A stretch of DNA of 47,935 bases from Acidimicrobiaceae bacterium (GTDB lineage Bacteria; Actinomycetota; Acidimicrobiia; Acidimicrobiales; RAAP-2). The position numbers and the translations under genes were made by a program. This document shows positions 8,456-15,954 of this stretch, in pieces (within the stretch, counting starts at the first letter, position 1; the number at the start of each line of letters is the position of its first letter). Below the pieces are notes generated by a model. It was not told where the DNA came from. It did not search any database and was given only the letters and a program-made list of their open reading frames with translations. The DNA lies in contig PLWZ01000085.1 in the NCBI GenBank assembly GCA_003151235.1, forward strand, positions 1 through 47,935, read 5' to 3'.

Positions 8456-9100
8456 ATGCTGATCAATCTCCGCCGCTCAATCGTCATGGCCGTGATCGCG
8501 ATGGCGTTCTTCGGCTTCATCTACGCCTTCGCCGGCACCGGCGTTGCCCAGCTCTTCTTCAAGAGCCAGGCCGACGGCTCGATCACCGCCAACGGCTCGA
8601 CCCTCATCGGCCAGAACTGGTCCGCGACGAAATGTCCGGGACACCCACTCGGCAGCTGCGTCTTCCAGGGTCGGCCTGACGACCTTGGCCCATATGCGGC
8701 GGTCATCTGCGCGTCCAACGCAAAAAACTGTACGCCGAGCTCCGGCGGCGACAACCCGCTCGTCGCGAACGGCGTCAATGGCGAGTCCGCAGCGACCAAC
8801 CTCGGTCCACGCTCGAAGGTGCTGCTCGCAGACACCAAGGAGCTCATCGCCTACTGGAACGCCCGCGGCGTCAACCCGACTCCCGACCTCGTCACCACCT
8901 CGGGGAGTGGTTATGACCCGGATATCACGCCGGTCGACGCGAGGGCTGAGATTCCGATGGTCGCGAAGGCGACCGGGATCGCCCCCGCCACGCTGGACAA
9001 GCTGATCACGAGGGAGACCCAGGGCGAGGAACTGGGCTTCCTCGGCAGCAACTACATCGATGTCCTCCAGCTGAACGAGGCGCTGGCGAAGCTCCGGTGA
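8456..9100 (+). CDS. kdpC: KdpC, accessory subunit of KdpFABC
   Basis: Single-pass subunit that supports ATP binding by KdpB. It has an N-terminal membrane helix (about residues 10-36) and an extracytoplasmic domain ending in the conserved block SGSGYDPDITPVDARAEIP and GFLGSNYIDVLQLNEAL. At 214 residues it is normal. A GGAG precedes the ATG by about 8 nt. The GTG of the next gene overlaps its stop codon (GTGA), so the transcript continues past the usual end of the kdp operon. Confidence 0.94.
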   Translation: MLINLRRSIVMAVIAMAFFGFIYAFAGTGVAQLFFKSQADGSITANGSTLIGQNWSATKCPGHPLGSCVFQGRPDDLGPYAAVICASNAKNCTPSSGGDNPLVANGVNGESAATNLGPRSKVLLADTKELIAYWNARGVNPTPDLVTTSGSGYDPDITPVDARAEIPMVAKATGIAPATLDKLITRETQGEELGFLGSNYIDVLQLNEALAKLR

Positions 9101-9420
9101 GCGGTGCCCCTTGCGGCACAGGCGCTGAGCGGCACGGAATCCTCGCCGAGAAGATCCGCAACGCGAGGCCTCGAGGCCGCGTCAGTGTCACCGGCGGGGT
9201 CGTCTCTTCTGCGCCGACGAGTCACGGCGGATCGATCGCCTGTCGCGTGGAGATCGACGACGGCACCGGGACGCTCGCGCTGCTCTTTTTCGGGCGCGGC
9301 TCGATTCCCGGTCTCATCGTCGGTGCATGCGTGCGCGTGTGGGGCACGGCTCTCCCCGATGGGACGGGGCTCGTGATCTGGAACCCGCGGTATGAGTTCG
9401 TGGCGCCGACGAGGACTTAG
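9097..9420 (+). CDS. Small OB-fold nucleic-acid-binding protein
   Basis: A 107-residue protein with an OB-fold pattern: GRVSVTGGVVSS, then CRVEIDDGTGTLALLFFG, RGSIPGLIVGACVRVWGTA and a closing strand with IWNPRYEF. This resembles the small stand-alone OB domains (tRNA-anti/RecG-wedge type) found in actinobacteria. Partner and nucleic-acid target are unknown. The GTG start overlaps the kdpC stop by 4 nt, so it is probably translated from the kdp transcript, although no link to potassium uptake is known to me. Confidence 0.7.
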   Translation: MSGAPCGTGAERHGILAEKIRNARPRGRVSVTGGVVSSAPTSHGGSIACRVEIDDGTGTLALLFFGRGSIPGLIVGACVRVWGTALPDGTGLVIWNPRYEFVAPTRT

Positions 9421-9482
9421 CGGCCGACACAAAAGGCAGGTGGTCTCATGAAGCAACGTCCTTGGCGGTGGTGGCAGCGCCG

Positions 9483-10013
9483 ATGTGGGTTGGTAGTCGG
9501 GTGTCGAGCGCCCTCAGCCGTGAGGGGTCAGCGGCGGTGGAGAGCAACGAGGGCAAGCGTGAGATGAGATGGCTCCCAGCTGTCGGCGGAGTGCTCCTGA
9601 TCGTGTGCGCCGTACTCGCCGCTTTCGGATTTGCGGCTCGTCGGGCATCGAGGGACTGGTCGTACCGGCTCCAGGTCGTTCGCGTGCTCGGGTTGCTTGC
9701 TGGGCTCGATTCGCCGGGGGAGGCTCTCGACCTCTTCGAGGTCGTGCTCGTCGAGCCGAGTCTTTCTCCTGGGTCGTTCACTATCGCGTTCTCGGCGGTC
9801 TACCGACCACAAGATGTTGGCCTCCTCGAGCTCGACGCTCCGCTCGGTGAGCTGGCCGAGCGATGCGCTATGTGGCGCGACGCCGCGACGCCATTGCTGT
9901 TCTCCGGCGACGTGGCGGGCGAAGCGGTCCTGCACGGCCCGGACGGGTGCCTCGTCGGACGTGTCGCGACCTGGAGAGAGCCCGTGCCGATCAATTCTGG
10001 GCGGTCGTGGTGA
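9483..10013 (+). CDS. Membrane-anchored protein of unknown function
   Basis: I do not recognise this protein. After a basic N terminus it has one clear hydrophobic helix (RWLPAVGGVLLIVCAVLAAF), then a mostly soluble domain of about 120 residues rich in Leu, Glu and Asp. The start is uncertain: the ATG beginning MWVGSRV was chosen, but GTG at 9537 would also retain the helix. The stop overlaps the next gene by GTGA, which supports the frame as real. It lies between an OB-fold gene and a UspA-like gene in the run following kdpC. Confidence 0.55.
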   Translation: MWVGSRVSSALSREGSAAVESNEGKREMRWLPAVGGVLLIVCAVLAAFGFAARRASRDWSYRLQVVRVLGLLAGLDSPGEALDLFEVVLVEPSLSPGSFTIAFSAVYRPQDVGLLELDAPLGELAERCAMWRDAATPLLFSGDVAGEAVLHGPDGCLVGRVATWREPVPINSGRSW

Positions 10014-10525
10014 GCGCGTCAAGGGACGGCAGCGCCGACGACGTCATCCGAGTCGGAGGAGGCGATCGCCTCCCGTTGCGCTTCCTCGTCGGAGTGGACG
10101 AGCAGGCGACGATTCCCGATCTCATCACCTACGTCGCTACCGTCGGAGCAGAGGGCCGGGCGACCGCGCGCGTCGTGCACGTCGTCGAGCACGCATTCCC
10201 GAGTGGCTTTGCGATCGAGACAGTCGGTGAGGCCAAGAACCTGGTACAGGAAGCGGCGTTCATGCTGCGAATGGCGGGCATCGGTGCGAGCGGAGCCGTC
10301 CACCACGGGCGCGTCAATCGGATTGCAGCCGTGATCCTCGACGACGCGACAACTTGGCGGGCCGACACCATCGTGGTGAGTGGGCGACGGACGCAGGGCT
10401 TGCGAAGATTGACTGGCCGAGGAGTGCGCGAGCAACTGGTGAGACGATCGACGATCCCGACCGCCCTAGTTTCGTCCCCGGCTCGAGGACTGGGCAAGAT
10501 GGCACGCGACTGCAAGAAAGGTTGA
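10010..10525 (+). CDS. UspA-like universal stress protein, divergent
   Basis: A 171-residue protein with a single Usp-type alpha/beta domain. It has a first strand RFLVGVDEQA, a middle RVVHVVEHAF, the helix-strand RADTIVVSGRRTQGLRR, and the final TGRGVREQLVRRSTIPTALV, which aligns with the usual 'GSVSE-V-R-A-CPVLVV' end. The ATP-binding G-2x-G-9x-G(S/T) motif is altered (GRG replaces GS), so nucleotide binding is doubtful. The GTG start overlaps the preceding gene by 4 nt. As KdpD itself carries a Usp domain, a Usp protein in this operon is notable, but its function is unknown. Confidence 0.65.
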   Translation: MSASRDGSADDVIRVGGGDRLPLRFLVGVDEQATIPDLITYVATVGAEGRATARVVHVVEHAFPSGFAIETVGEAKNLVQEAAFMLRMAGIGASGAVHHGRVNRIAAVILDDATTWRADTIVVSGRRTQGLRRLTGRGVREQLVRRSTIPTALVSSPARGLGKMARDCKKG

Positions 10526-10713
10526 ACGAGCGGCGAGATCCTCAAGGGAGGGAGTAGCTGCGTGCGGTGGCACGGAGGGCCCGTCGATACTTTTCAGCAA
10601 CATCTAAAAATTGGCTTAAAAATCGAATGTGCGATCGTAAATAAACTAAAAGTGTCCACGACAAGAACCATGGCTGCAGTTGAATGACAATAGGTAGCGG
10701 CCCAGGAGAACCC

Positions 10714-10956
10714 ATGTTCGCAGCAACTGTTGGCGTCAGTCCTCTCATCTTGGTGTTCGATCTGGCGTGCTTGCTAGGGGTCATTTGGACAGCTGTCGAC
10801 ATGGCGAAGCAGCTCGCGCTGTCAAGACGACAAAAGGCGATGTGGCTGCCGTGCCTCATCTTCAGCTTTCTCCTGATCAGACTCGTTGGTCTTGTCGCAG
10901 CCGTCTTTTACTTCGTGGCCGTGCGGCCAAAACTGTTGGCGAGGAGCACCCGGTAG
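10714..10956 (+). CDS. Small two-helix membrane protein, PLDc_N-like
   Basis: An 80-residue protein with two membrane helices (VSPLILVFDLACLLGVIWTA and CLIFSFLLIRLVGLVAAVFY) joined by a short basic loop and ending VRPKLLARSTR. The layout and the 'IW--VD' and 'YF-VRPK' positions resemble the PLDc_N (phospholipase D nuclease N-terminal) family, which in small proteins is simply a membrane module. An AGGAG 7 nt before the ATG fixes the start. The roughly 190 bases upstream are AT-rich for this window (about 10600-10650) and probably hold its promoter. Confidence 0.65.
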   Translation: MFAATVGVSPLILVFDLACLLGVIWTAVDMAKQLALSRRQKAMWLPCLIFSFLLIRLVGLVAAVFYFVAVRPKLLARSTR

Positions 10957-11111
10957 CGAGGATCGAGGCGCTCTCGGGCTTAACGCGTTCCGCGAGACCG
11001 TGGGTCATTGATGCTGTTCTGGGGTGACGCGGCTAAGCAGGAACAGCGCTCAAGTAGCGTGAAGTCCACGCCGGGAGAGAATGAGCGTGGAGCTGGAAGG
11101 GGTTCGCTTCC

Positions 11112-12347
11112 ATGGAGGATGACCAGATCACGTCTTCAGTTGGGACTGATGAAGGGGTAAGCCAGGCCGCCGCAACTGACTCGGACATTACCGATGTCGT
11201 AGAGTCCGCCGGTCATTTCCGCGTCTATCTTGGCGCTGCAGCTGGCGTTGGAAAGACCTTCGCGATGCTGAGTGAAGGAAAACGCCGACGTGAGCGAGGC
11301 GCTGACATCGTTATCGGCTTTGTTGAATGCCATGGTCGGCCGAGCACCGAAGAACTGCTCGACGGGATTGAGATTATCCCGTGTCAAACGGTCGAATATC
11401 GAGGATCGACCTTCAAAGAAATGGACCTTGACGCGGTGCTTGCTCGACATCCGCAGGTCGCGCTAGTCGACGAGCTCGCGCACACGAACGTGCCCGGCGC
11501 TGGGAGACACGAGAAGCGTTGGCAAGACGTCCAGGAGCTCTTGGATATGGGTATCGACGTCATAACGACGGTCAACATCCAACACCTCGAGAGCATTGCT
11601 GATGCCGTCGAGCGGATGACTGGGGCGCAGGTTCGTGAACGAGTGCCGGATTGGGTGATCCACAAGGCGGATCAGATCGAGCTGGTCGACTCATCCCCCG
11701 AACAGCTGCGCAGACGCATGCTGCACGGGAACATCTACCCGGCCGCCAAGGTCCCCCAGGCGCTCACCCACTTCTTTCGGACCGACAACCTCATCGCACT
11801 GCGCGAGTTGGCGCTGCGCTTTCTGGCCGATGAGACCGAAGAGGAACTCCTCGAACACCTTCGGCGCCATCAGACTGGGATTCTTTGGGAAACCACCGAG
11901 CGCCTCATGGTCGGGGTTACCTCCGCGCCCGGCACCGATGCCATCATCCGGAGAGCCGCGCGAATGGCGGCCCGGATTAAGGCCGATCTTCAAGTCGTTC
12001 ACATTACGAGTGGTGACGCGATGCAGCGTGCTCGCGACGATGACCTAGCACACCTCCGACGCTTGGCATCGGACCTCGGGGCCGATTGGAGCCAGTTGGA
12101 AGCCGACGATCCGGCCAAGGCCTTGATGGACTTTGCGCGCAGTCACCAGATCACGCAAATCGTCGTCGGGTCGAGCAAGCGCAGTCGTTGGCAGGAGTTG
12201 AAGGGTGGAGGATCAATCGTTCGGAGAGTTCTTCGACTGGCAGACGCCGAGGACATCGATGTTCACGTCATCGCGAGGCGTCATGTCCCGGACGACCCGA
12301 TCGATCGCGCCGTGCATGCTGGCGAGGATGGGATTGCCGAGTCATAG
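11112..12347 (+). CDS. KdpD N-terminal half: stand-alone P-loop sensor domain plus Usp domain
   Basis: This gene encodes the cytoplasmic sensory part of KdpD without any kinase. The KdpD domain has Walker A GAAAGVGKT (residues 41-49), VGFVECHGR-type residues after it, the Walker B region VALVDELAHTNVPG, and ITTVNIQHLESIADAV. A Usp domain follows from about residue 265 to 390 (MVGVTSAPG to IVVGSSKRSRWQELKGGGSI). At 411 residues it ends where the DUF4118 membrane region should begin; that region and the kinase are in the gene at 2066-3652. A GGAAGGGG precedes the ATG by about 9 nt. It presumably works in trans with the kinase half. Confidence 0.9.
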   Translation: MEDDQITSSVGTDEGVSQAAATDSDITDVVESAGHFRVYLGAAAGVGKTFAMLSEGKRRRERGADIVIGFVECHGRPSTEELLDGIEIIPCQTVEYRGSTFKEMDLDAVLARHPQVALVDELAHTNVPGAGRHEKRWQDVQELLDMGIDVITTVNIQHLESIADAVERMTGAQVRERVPDWVIHKADQIELVDSSPEQLRRRMLHGNIYPAAKVPQALTHFFRTDNLIALRELALRFLADETEEELLEHLRRHQTGILWETTERLMVGVTSAPGTDAIIRRAARMAARIKADLQVVHITSGDAMQRARDDDLAHLRRLASDLGADWSQLEADDPAKALMDFARSHQITQIVVGSSKRSRWQELKGGGSIVRRVLRLADAEDIDVHVIARRHVPDDPIDRAVHAGEDGIAES

Positions 12348-12436
12348 GCCACCGAACGCCACGGGAGGCGTTCATACGAACCGGGACCGCAACACCATTT
12401 TCCTCGCATAGAAAGGCTCCCGATGGCGTCTGATCC

Positions 12437-12844
12437 CTAGGGCAAGACCCTCTGGCGCACGAATGCGGTTACCGCCCTGATCACTGCGTCCTCGGTGACG
12501 TCATGGAAGCCCAACAGGCCCTCGAAGCTCGACTCCACGAAGTCCCATGCGTCTTGACCGTGCCCCGGAAGCTTCACAGCGTTCCCATGGGCGATCTCTA
12601 CTGCACTCTCGCCATGCCTTAGGACGAGCGCCGGCCGTTTGTCATCCCGAACGATCGCGAGGATGGCTCCCTCCCCGTCCCCGAAGGTATCGACGAATCC
12701 GTCAATCTCCGCCTCTTCACGCATGGCCCTTAGGGAATTCTGAAACGCTTCGACAATGGTTTGGCATGCCTGGGCCCACTGGTCCTGAGGGGACCTGTTC
12801 GCGTCACGGACAAGGTCTCGGAGATCGTCGAGTGGGTCAGTCAT
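12437..12844 (-). CDS. Acidic protein of unknown function, divergent from the AbiEi-like gene
   Basis: A 135-residue acidic protein that I do not recognise. It starts MTDPLDDLRDLV and contains an alternating strand-rich centre (VDTFGDGEGAILAIVRDD, ALVLRHGESAVEIAHG) and a helical end (DAVIRAVTAFVRQRVLP). The start is set by the ATG after a GAAGGG. Longer in-frame extension upstream would run through the operator repeats and is unlikely. It is transcribed away from the AbiEi-like antitoxin gene across a shared regulatory region, so it may be controlled by the same repressor. A role as a third component of that system is possible but unsupported by homology. Confidence 0.6.
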   Translation of the reverse strand: MTDPLDDLRDLVRDANRSPQDQWAQACQTIVEAFQNSLRAMREEAEIDGFVDTFGDGEGAILAIVRDDKRPALVLRHGESAVEIAHGNAVKLPGHGQDAWDFVESSFEGLLGFHDVTEDAVIRAVTAFVRQRVLP

Positions 12845-12910
12845 TGCGGCACCCTTCGGCAGAAGATCGGCAAAACAGTACGGCTGGCAAGAGCCACGAT
12901 ACAGCCATTG

Positions 12911-12930
12911 AACAGGAATGTTTTCCTGTT
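12911..12930. promoter_or_regulatory. Operator-like perfect inverted repeat IR1
   Basis: AACAGGAA, a 4-nt spacer, then TTCCTGTT: perfect 8-bp arms in the divergent region between the acidic protein and the AbiEi-like gene. A related repeat (IR2) lies 36 nt further right. AbiEi antitoxins are known to bind two inverted repeats in their own promoter, which fits this arrangement. An imperfect third dyad (TGGTTTTGC at 12936-12944 and GCAAACCA at 12952-12959) lies between them. Confidence 0.6.
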
Positions 12931-12960
12931 TAGGCTGGTTTTGCCAGTGCAGCAAACCAT

Positions 12961-12989
12961 TTGAAATAGGAAAACTCTTCCTGTACACT
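12961..12989 (+). promoter_or_regulatory. Promoter of the AbiEi-like gene with operator IR2 in its spacer
   Basis: A strong sigma-70-type promoter reads TTGAAA, 17 nt, TACACT. The spacer contains AGGAA-AACTC-TTCCT, a second copy of the inverted repeat seen as IR1. A repressor bound there would cover the -35/-10 region. The expected transcription start lies only about 5 nt before the ATG at 13001, and no Shine-Dalgarno sequence precedes that ATG, so the mRNA may be leaderless, as is common in actinobacteria. Motifs are seen directly; function is inferred. Confidence 0.6.
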
Positions 12990-13000
12990 CAGCATTCCCT

Positions 13001-14146
13001 ATGACAGCAAATCGACCCTCAGAGGAAAACACCCTCATAGATCAGGCCGTTTCCTGGTTCCGGAGCAACCTCCCCACCAACTGGAAGGTCGATGCCACGA
13101 GCCAGGCGATGGCCTCTCAGGACCCCGCGCGGCCCCCAAGGGTCGTCGACGCCCTCATCAGTATCCAGGCACCCCAGGGGGGAGCGACGAACCTCCTCGT
13201 GGAGGCCAAGTCCACCTTTGCCCCCCGGGATGCGCAACGGTTCCTCTCCGGCATGGCCAGCCAGTTCCGCATCCTCAACCCGAATTACCCCATCCTCGTG
13301 GTGGCCCCGTGGCTCTCCGAACGCGCCCAAGAAGTCCTCGCCGCCGAGGAGATCAACTACCTCGACCTCACGGGCAACGTCCGTATCGCCCTCAACTATC
13401 CCCCGCTGTTCATCACCTATAAAGGCGCATCCCGAAACCCGGCACCGTCTCCACGTTCAGCAGCTCGCCTCAAAGGGCCGAAAGCCGGACGCCTGGTGCG
13501 CCTCCTGGTGGACGTAACCCCCCCTTATGGAGTCAGTCAGATTGCCGAGATCACCGGCCTCGCGCCGGGCTACGTGTCACGCCTGTTGGAGTCTTTGGAT
13601 GAAGACGCACTCATCGGCCGGGCCCGGCGAGGTCAGGTCGTGTCCGTCGACATCCCACCGCTCCTGCGGAGATGGACGCAGACGTACGACGTCTTCAAGT
13701 CAAATGAGACGTCGTCCTTTGTCGCCCCCCAAGGACCAGAGGAGATTCTCAGCCGTCTCGGGTCGTTGCAGTCAGACTCTCCACCTGTCGTCGTCACCGG
13801 ATCCTTCTCTGCCGTCCGTTTCGCGCCCGTCGCCGCACCGTCGCTGCTCGTCCTCTATTGCTCGGAGCCGAGCGTCATGGCCAAGGCGCTCGGGCTTCTT
13901 CCCGCCGATCGCGGGAGCAACGTTGTGCTCCTGAGACCTTTTGACCCGGTCGTGTGGGAGCGCACCACAGAAGTGTCGGGGGCGACGTACGCCGCCGTCT
14001 CCCAGACCGCCGCAGATTGCCTCACCGGAAACGGACGGATGCCTGCTGAGGGGGAGGCCCTGACCACCTGGATGGAGGACAACCTCTCGCAATGGCGTCT
14101 TCCTTCCCTCTCGGCACTGCGCAACCAAGCGCCAACGGTCGCGTGA
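13001..14146 (+). CDS. AbiEi-like antitoxin / transcriptional regulator with PD-(D/E)xK-like N terminus
   Basis: Probable antitoxin of a type IV AbiE-like toxin-antitoxin pair. Three parts are visible. The first is an N-terminal restriction-endonuclease-like fold with D50, E68 and K70 in RVVDALISI and NLLVEAKSTF. The next is YLDLTGNVRIAL leading into a winged helix-turn-helix (about 165-225, YGVSQIAEITGLAPGYVSRL). The last is a C-terminal AbiEi-type domain (VVVTGSFSAVRFAPVAAPSL, then SQTAADCLTGNGRMPAEGEAL). The length, 381 residues, fits this actinobacterial subfamily. Its stop shares one base with the start of the nucleotidyltransferase gene (TGATG). Operator repeats upstream suggest autoregulation. 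Whether the nuclease-like residues are active is unknown. Confidence 0.75.
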   Translation: MTANRPSEENTLIDQAVSWFRSNLPTNWKVDATSQAMASQDPARPPRVVDALISIQAPQGGATNLLVEAKSTFAPRDAQRFLSGMASQFRILNPNYPILVVAPWLSERAQEVLAAEEINYLDLTGNVRIALNYPPLFITYKGASRNPAPSPRSAARLKGPKAGRLVRLLVDVTPPYGVSQIAEITGLAPGYVSRLLESLDEDALIGRARRGQVVSVDIPPLLRRWTQTYDVFKSNETSSFVAPQGPEEILSRLGSLQSDSPPVVVTGSFSAVRFAPVAAPSLLVLYCSEPSVMAKALGLLPADRGSNVVLLRPFDPVVWERTTEVSGATYAAVSQTAADCLTGNGRMPAEGEALTTWMEDNLSQWRLPSLSALRNQAPTVA

Positions 14147-15009
14147 TGGCTGAGTTCGACCCTCGCTATGTGGCCGCTCGACGCGTCCTTCTCGACGCGC
14201 TCTTTGCGTTCGCGCCCCACGGGAAGGCTGTGATCGTCGCTGGTGCGCAAGCCGTGTATCTGCGAACCGGCGATGCCAATCTCGCCATTGCCCCCTACAC
14301 CACAGACGGGGATCTGGCGATCAACCCGTCGTTGCTCGGAGATGATCCCCACCTCGACCAAGCGATGCGCGACGCGAATTTCACGCTCCTGAGGAGACCA
14401 CAAGGCCATGAGGAGCCCGGCATCTGGGTGGAGCAGGCCTAGGTCAACGGGAAGACAGAACTCATCCCCGTTGACCTCATCGTGCCGCATGCGGTGACTC
14501 CTCCGGGCGGGCGCCGGAGCGCACACCTTGGAACGCACGGCAACCTCACAGCACGTTTCGCCGTCGGATTGGAGGCGGCCCTCATCGATCACTCGCCGAT
14601 GGTCATCAGCGCCCTCGACTCGAGCGATGCCCGGAGTATCGAGGTGGAAGTGGCAGGCACATCGGCTCTCCTCGTCGCGAAGGCCCACAAGATTCACGAC
14701 CGCGTAGAGAGTGGGCGAGAGGACCGACTTGACGACAAGGATGCCGCCGACGTTGTCCGCATCATGCAGACCACAGACCCCGGCGCAGTTGGCGACACAT
14801 TGTCGGCCCTCATCTCCGATCCGATGGCGGGAGACGTGACACGCACTGCCGTGGCGTACCTCACCGACCTCTTCGGACGCCGCGGTCGACCTGGCATTCA
14901 GATGGCGGGGCGTGCCATGCAGCTCGTGATGGACGCCGACACCGTCGAGGTGATCTGCGCTTCGTACGTCGCCACCGTGACGCAGGTCATCGCTGACCTC
15001 AACCCCTGA
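14146..15009 (+). pseudogene. AbiEii-like nucleotidyltransferase toxin, interrupted by an in-frame TAG
   Basis: The frame encodes a nucleotidyltransferase-fold protein of the AbiEii/AbiGii toxin type. GAQAVYLR (G33) and the TTDGDLAIN metal-binding pair (D54, D56) lie in the first part. After a TAG at codon 99 (14440-14442) the same frame continues without shift as VNGKTELIPVDLIVPHAV and ADVVRIMQTTDP, to 287 codons. Both sides fit one protein, so this is a single nonsense change, a sequencing error, or readthrough; the first is most likely. TAG is a normal stop here (for example kdpF and kdpA), so general recoding is excluded. The start is coupled to the antitoxin gene by TGATG. If dead, the locus keeps an antitoxin without its toxin. 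Confidence 0.7.
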
Positions 15010-15019
15010 CGCCACCGCA

Positions 15020-15226
15020 ATGCGACCCGAGGATCTCTTTGAGGAAGGTAGCCCAGACCCCGTCTTCGGATTGGCCACACGGCGAGTCAAGACCGAGTTA
15101 CTGACAGCACTTCGGACCGGACCACTCGACGGCGCCGACGACATCGAGGTCGCCATCCCGCTCGCGCTCCCTGATCCACGACGACCTGGAGAAGTGTGGA
15201 ACCGGCGGAGGTCAGGAGATGTCTGA
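15020..15226 (+). CDS. Small hypothetical protein downstream of the AbiEii-like gene
   Basis: A 68-residue frame beginning MRPEDLFEEGSPDP and containing a helix TRRVKTELLTALRTG. It has coding-like composition but no recognisable domain, and no clear ribosome binding site. It begins 10 nt after the nucleotidyltransferase frame and overlaps the next gene by 8 nt. It could equally be a non-coding link between the two neighbours; I keep it at low confidence. Confidence 0.35.
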   Translation: MRPEDLFEEGSPDPVFGLATRRVKTELLTALRTGPLDGADDIEVAIPLALPDPRRPGEVWNRRRSGDV

Positions 15227-15668
15227 GGGTGACATACGCCTGGCGCTGCTGGCGCTGCGTGCCATACGCGATCGGCTCGGCATCTCAGAAGGCGACGTTC
15301 CATTCCGGGACTTCGCGACCTTCCGCAGTTGGTGGATTCGAAATGGCGCTCACGGAAGCTGGCAAGGACGTCGCGACCTCCTCAACGGGATATTCGAGCC
15401 CCTCCACAACCGGCTGGCCCAGCTCGAACAGAACGCTGTGGCGTCCTCCCTGGCTGACCCCATCAGCCCGCACAAACGCACCGGATGGGCCCAGGTGGAC
15501 ACCGAGATCAGCGAGCTACGGCGCCACTTTCAGAGTGCCCGCACCGCGCAGGACTATCGCAACGTTGGCCACGACTGTGTGGCTGTCACCGAGGCGTTGA
15601 GTGAGTGCGTGTACAAGCCGGAGCGTCACCTTCGAGAGGGCGAGACGGAGCCCCGCCGCTGCGCTTAG
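15219..15668 (+). CDS. Hypothetical protein with truncated C terminus
   Basis: The 149-residue product is helical and begins MSEGDIRLALLALRAIRDRLG. Its end, YRNVGHDCVAVTEALSECVY followed by KPERHLREGETEP, resembles a widespread uncharacterised family found near phage and defence genes. In that family, as I recall it, the segment is followed by about 80 more residues beginning after the 'EGETEP' position. Here the frame stops at RRCA, about 160 bases before tRNA-Glu, so the gene is probably truncated. No continuation was found in the other frames. The ATG directly abuts a GGAG, so the start is uncertain. Confidence 0.5.
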   Translation: MSEGDIRLALLALRAIRDRLGISEGDVPFRDFATFRSWWIRNGAHGSWQGRRDLLNGIFEPLHNRLAQLEQNAVASSLADPISPHKRTGWAQVDTEISELRRHFQSARTAQDYRNVGHDCVAVTEALSECVYKPERHLREGETEPRRCA

Positions 15669-15832
15669 GTACCAACACGCGACGGAAGACCGAGATCGAG
15701 TCTTAGCCGACGCTCTGGGGAAGCTCGCTTCGGCGAAGGTCGTTCCGCTACGACGGACGAAAGACGGACGAGGTTCTGCTGGCGGCGGTTGACAAACTGT
15801 TGAACAGTGTCCTGACCAGGTATTTTCGGTGG

Positions 15833-15905
15833 CAGCCCCAACGGGATTCGAACCCGTGTCTCCACCTTGAGAGGGTGGTGTCCTTGGCCACTAGACGATG
15901 GGGCC
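15833..15905 (-). tRNA. tRNA-Glu (anticodon CTC)
   Basis: Reading the minus strand, the acceptor GGCCCCA pairs with TGGGGCT, the D arm is GTCTAGTGGCCAAGGAC, the anticodon stem CCACC/GGTGG encloses CTCTCAA with anticodon CTC (Glu, GAG codons), and the T arm is CGGGTTCGAATCCCG. The discriminator is G, and CCA is encoded in the next three bases (15830-15832). In actinobacteria this gene usually lies next to tRNA-Gln and gltX; here tRNA-Gln is 9.4 kb away, with only a copy of its 3' end beside this gene. Confidence 0.95.
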
Positions 15906-15933
15906 TAAGAGCCCGCAGACGGCGAACTCCAGA

Positions 15934-15954
15934 GCTCGGGGGGAGGACTCGAAC
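15934..15954 (-). repeat. Duplicate 3' end of tRNA-Gln (attachment-site-like repeat)
   Basis: These 21 bases match the 3' end of the intact tRNA-Gln at 25305-25326 (T loop, 3' T-stem strand, 3' acceptor strand and two flanking bases) except for one G in a homopolymer (6 versus 7). Identity stops sharply on both sides: no D or anticodon arm follows here. It lies 29 nt from the 5' end of tRNA-Glu on the same strand. This is the pattern left when an element integrates into a tRNA 3' end. Confidence 0.75.

Noticed and set aside
14440..14442. Genetic code change (TAG as sense codon)
   Set aside because: TAG ends kdpF, kdpA, the KdpD N-terminal gene and others at their proper lengths, so general recoding is excluded.
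13855..15303. 482-codon minus-strand frame opposite the AbiE-like genes
   Set aside because: The plus strand carries recognisable antitoxin and nucleotidyltransferase motifs; the antisense frame has none.
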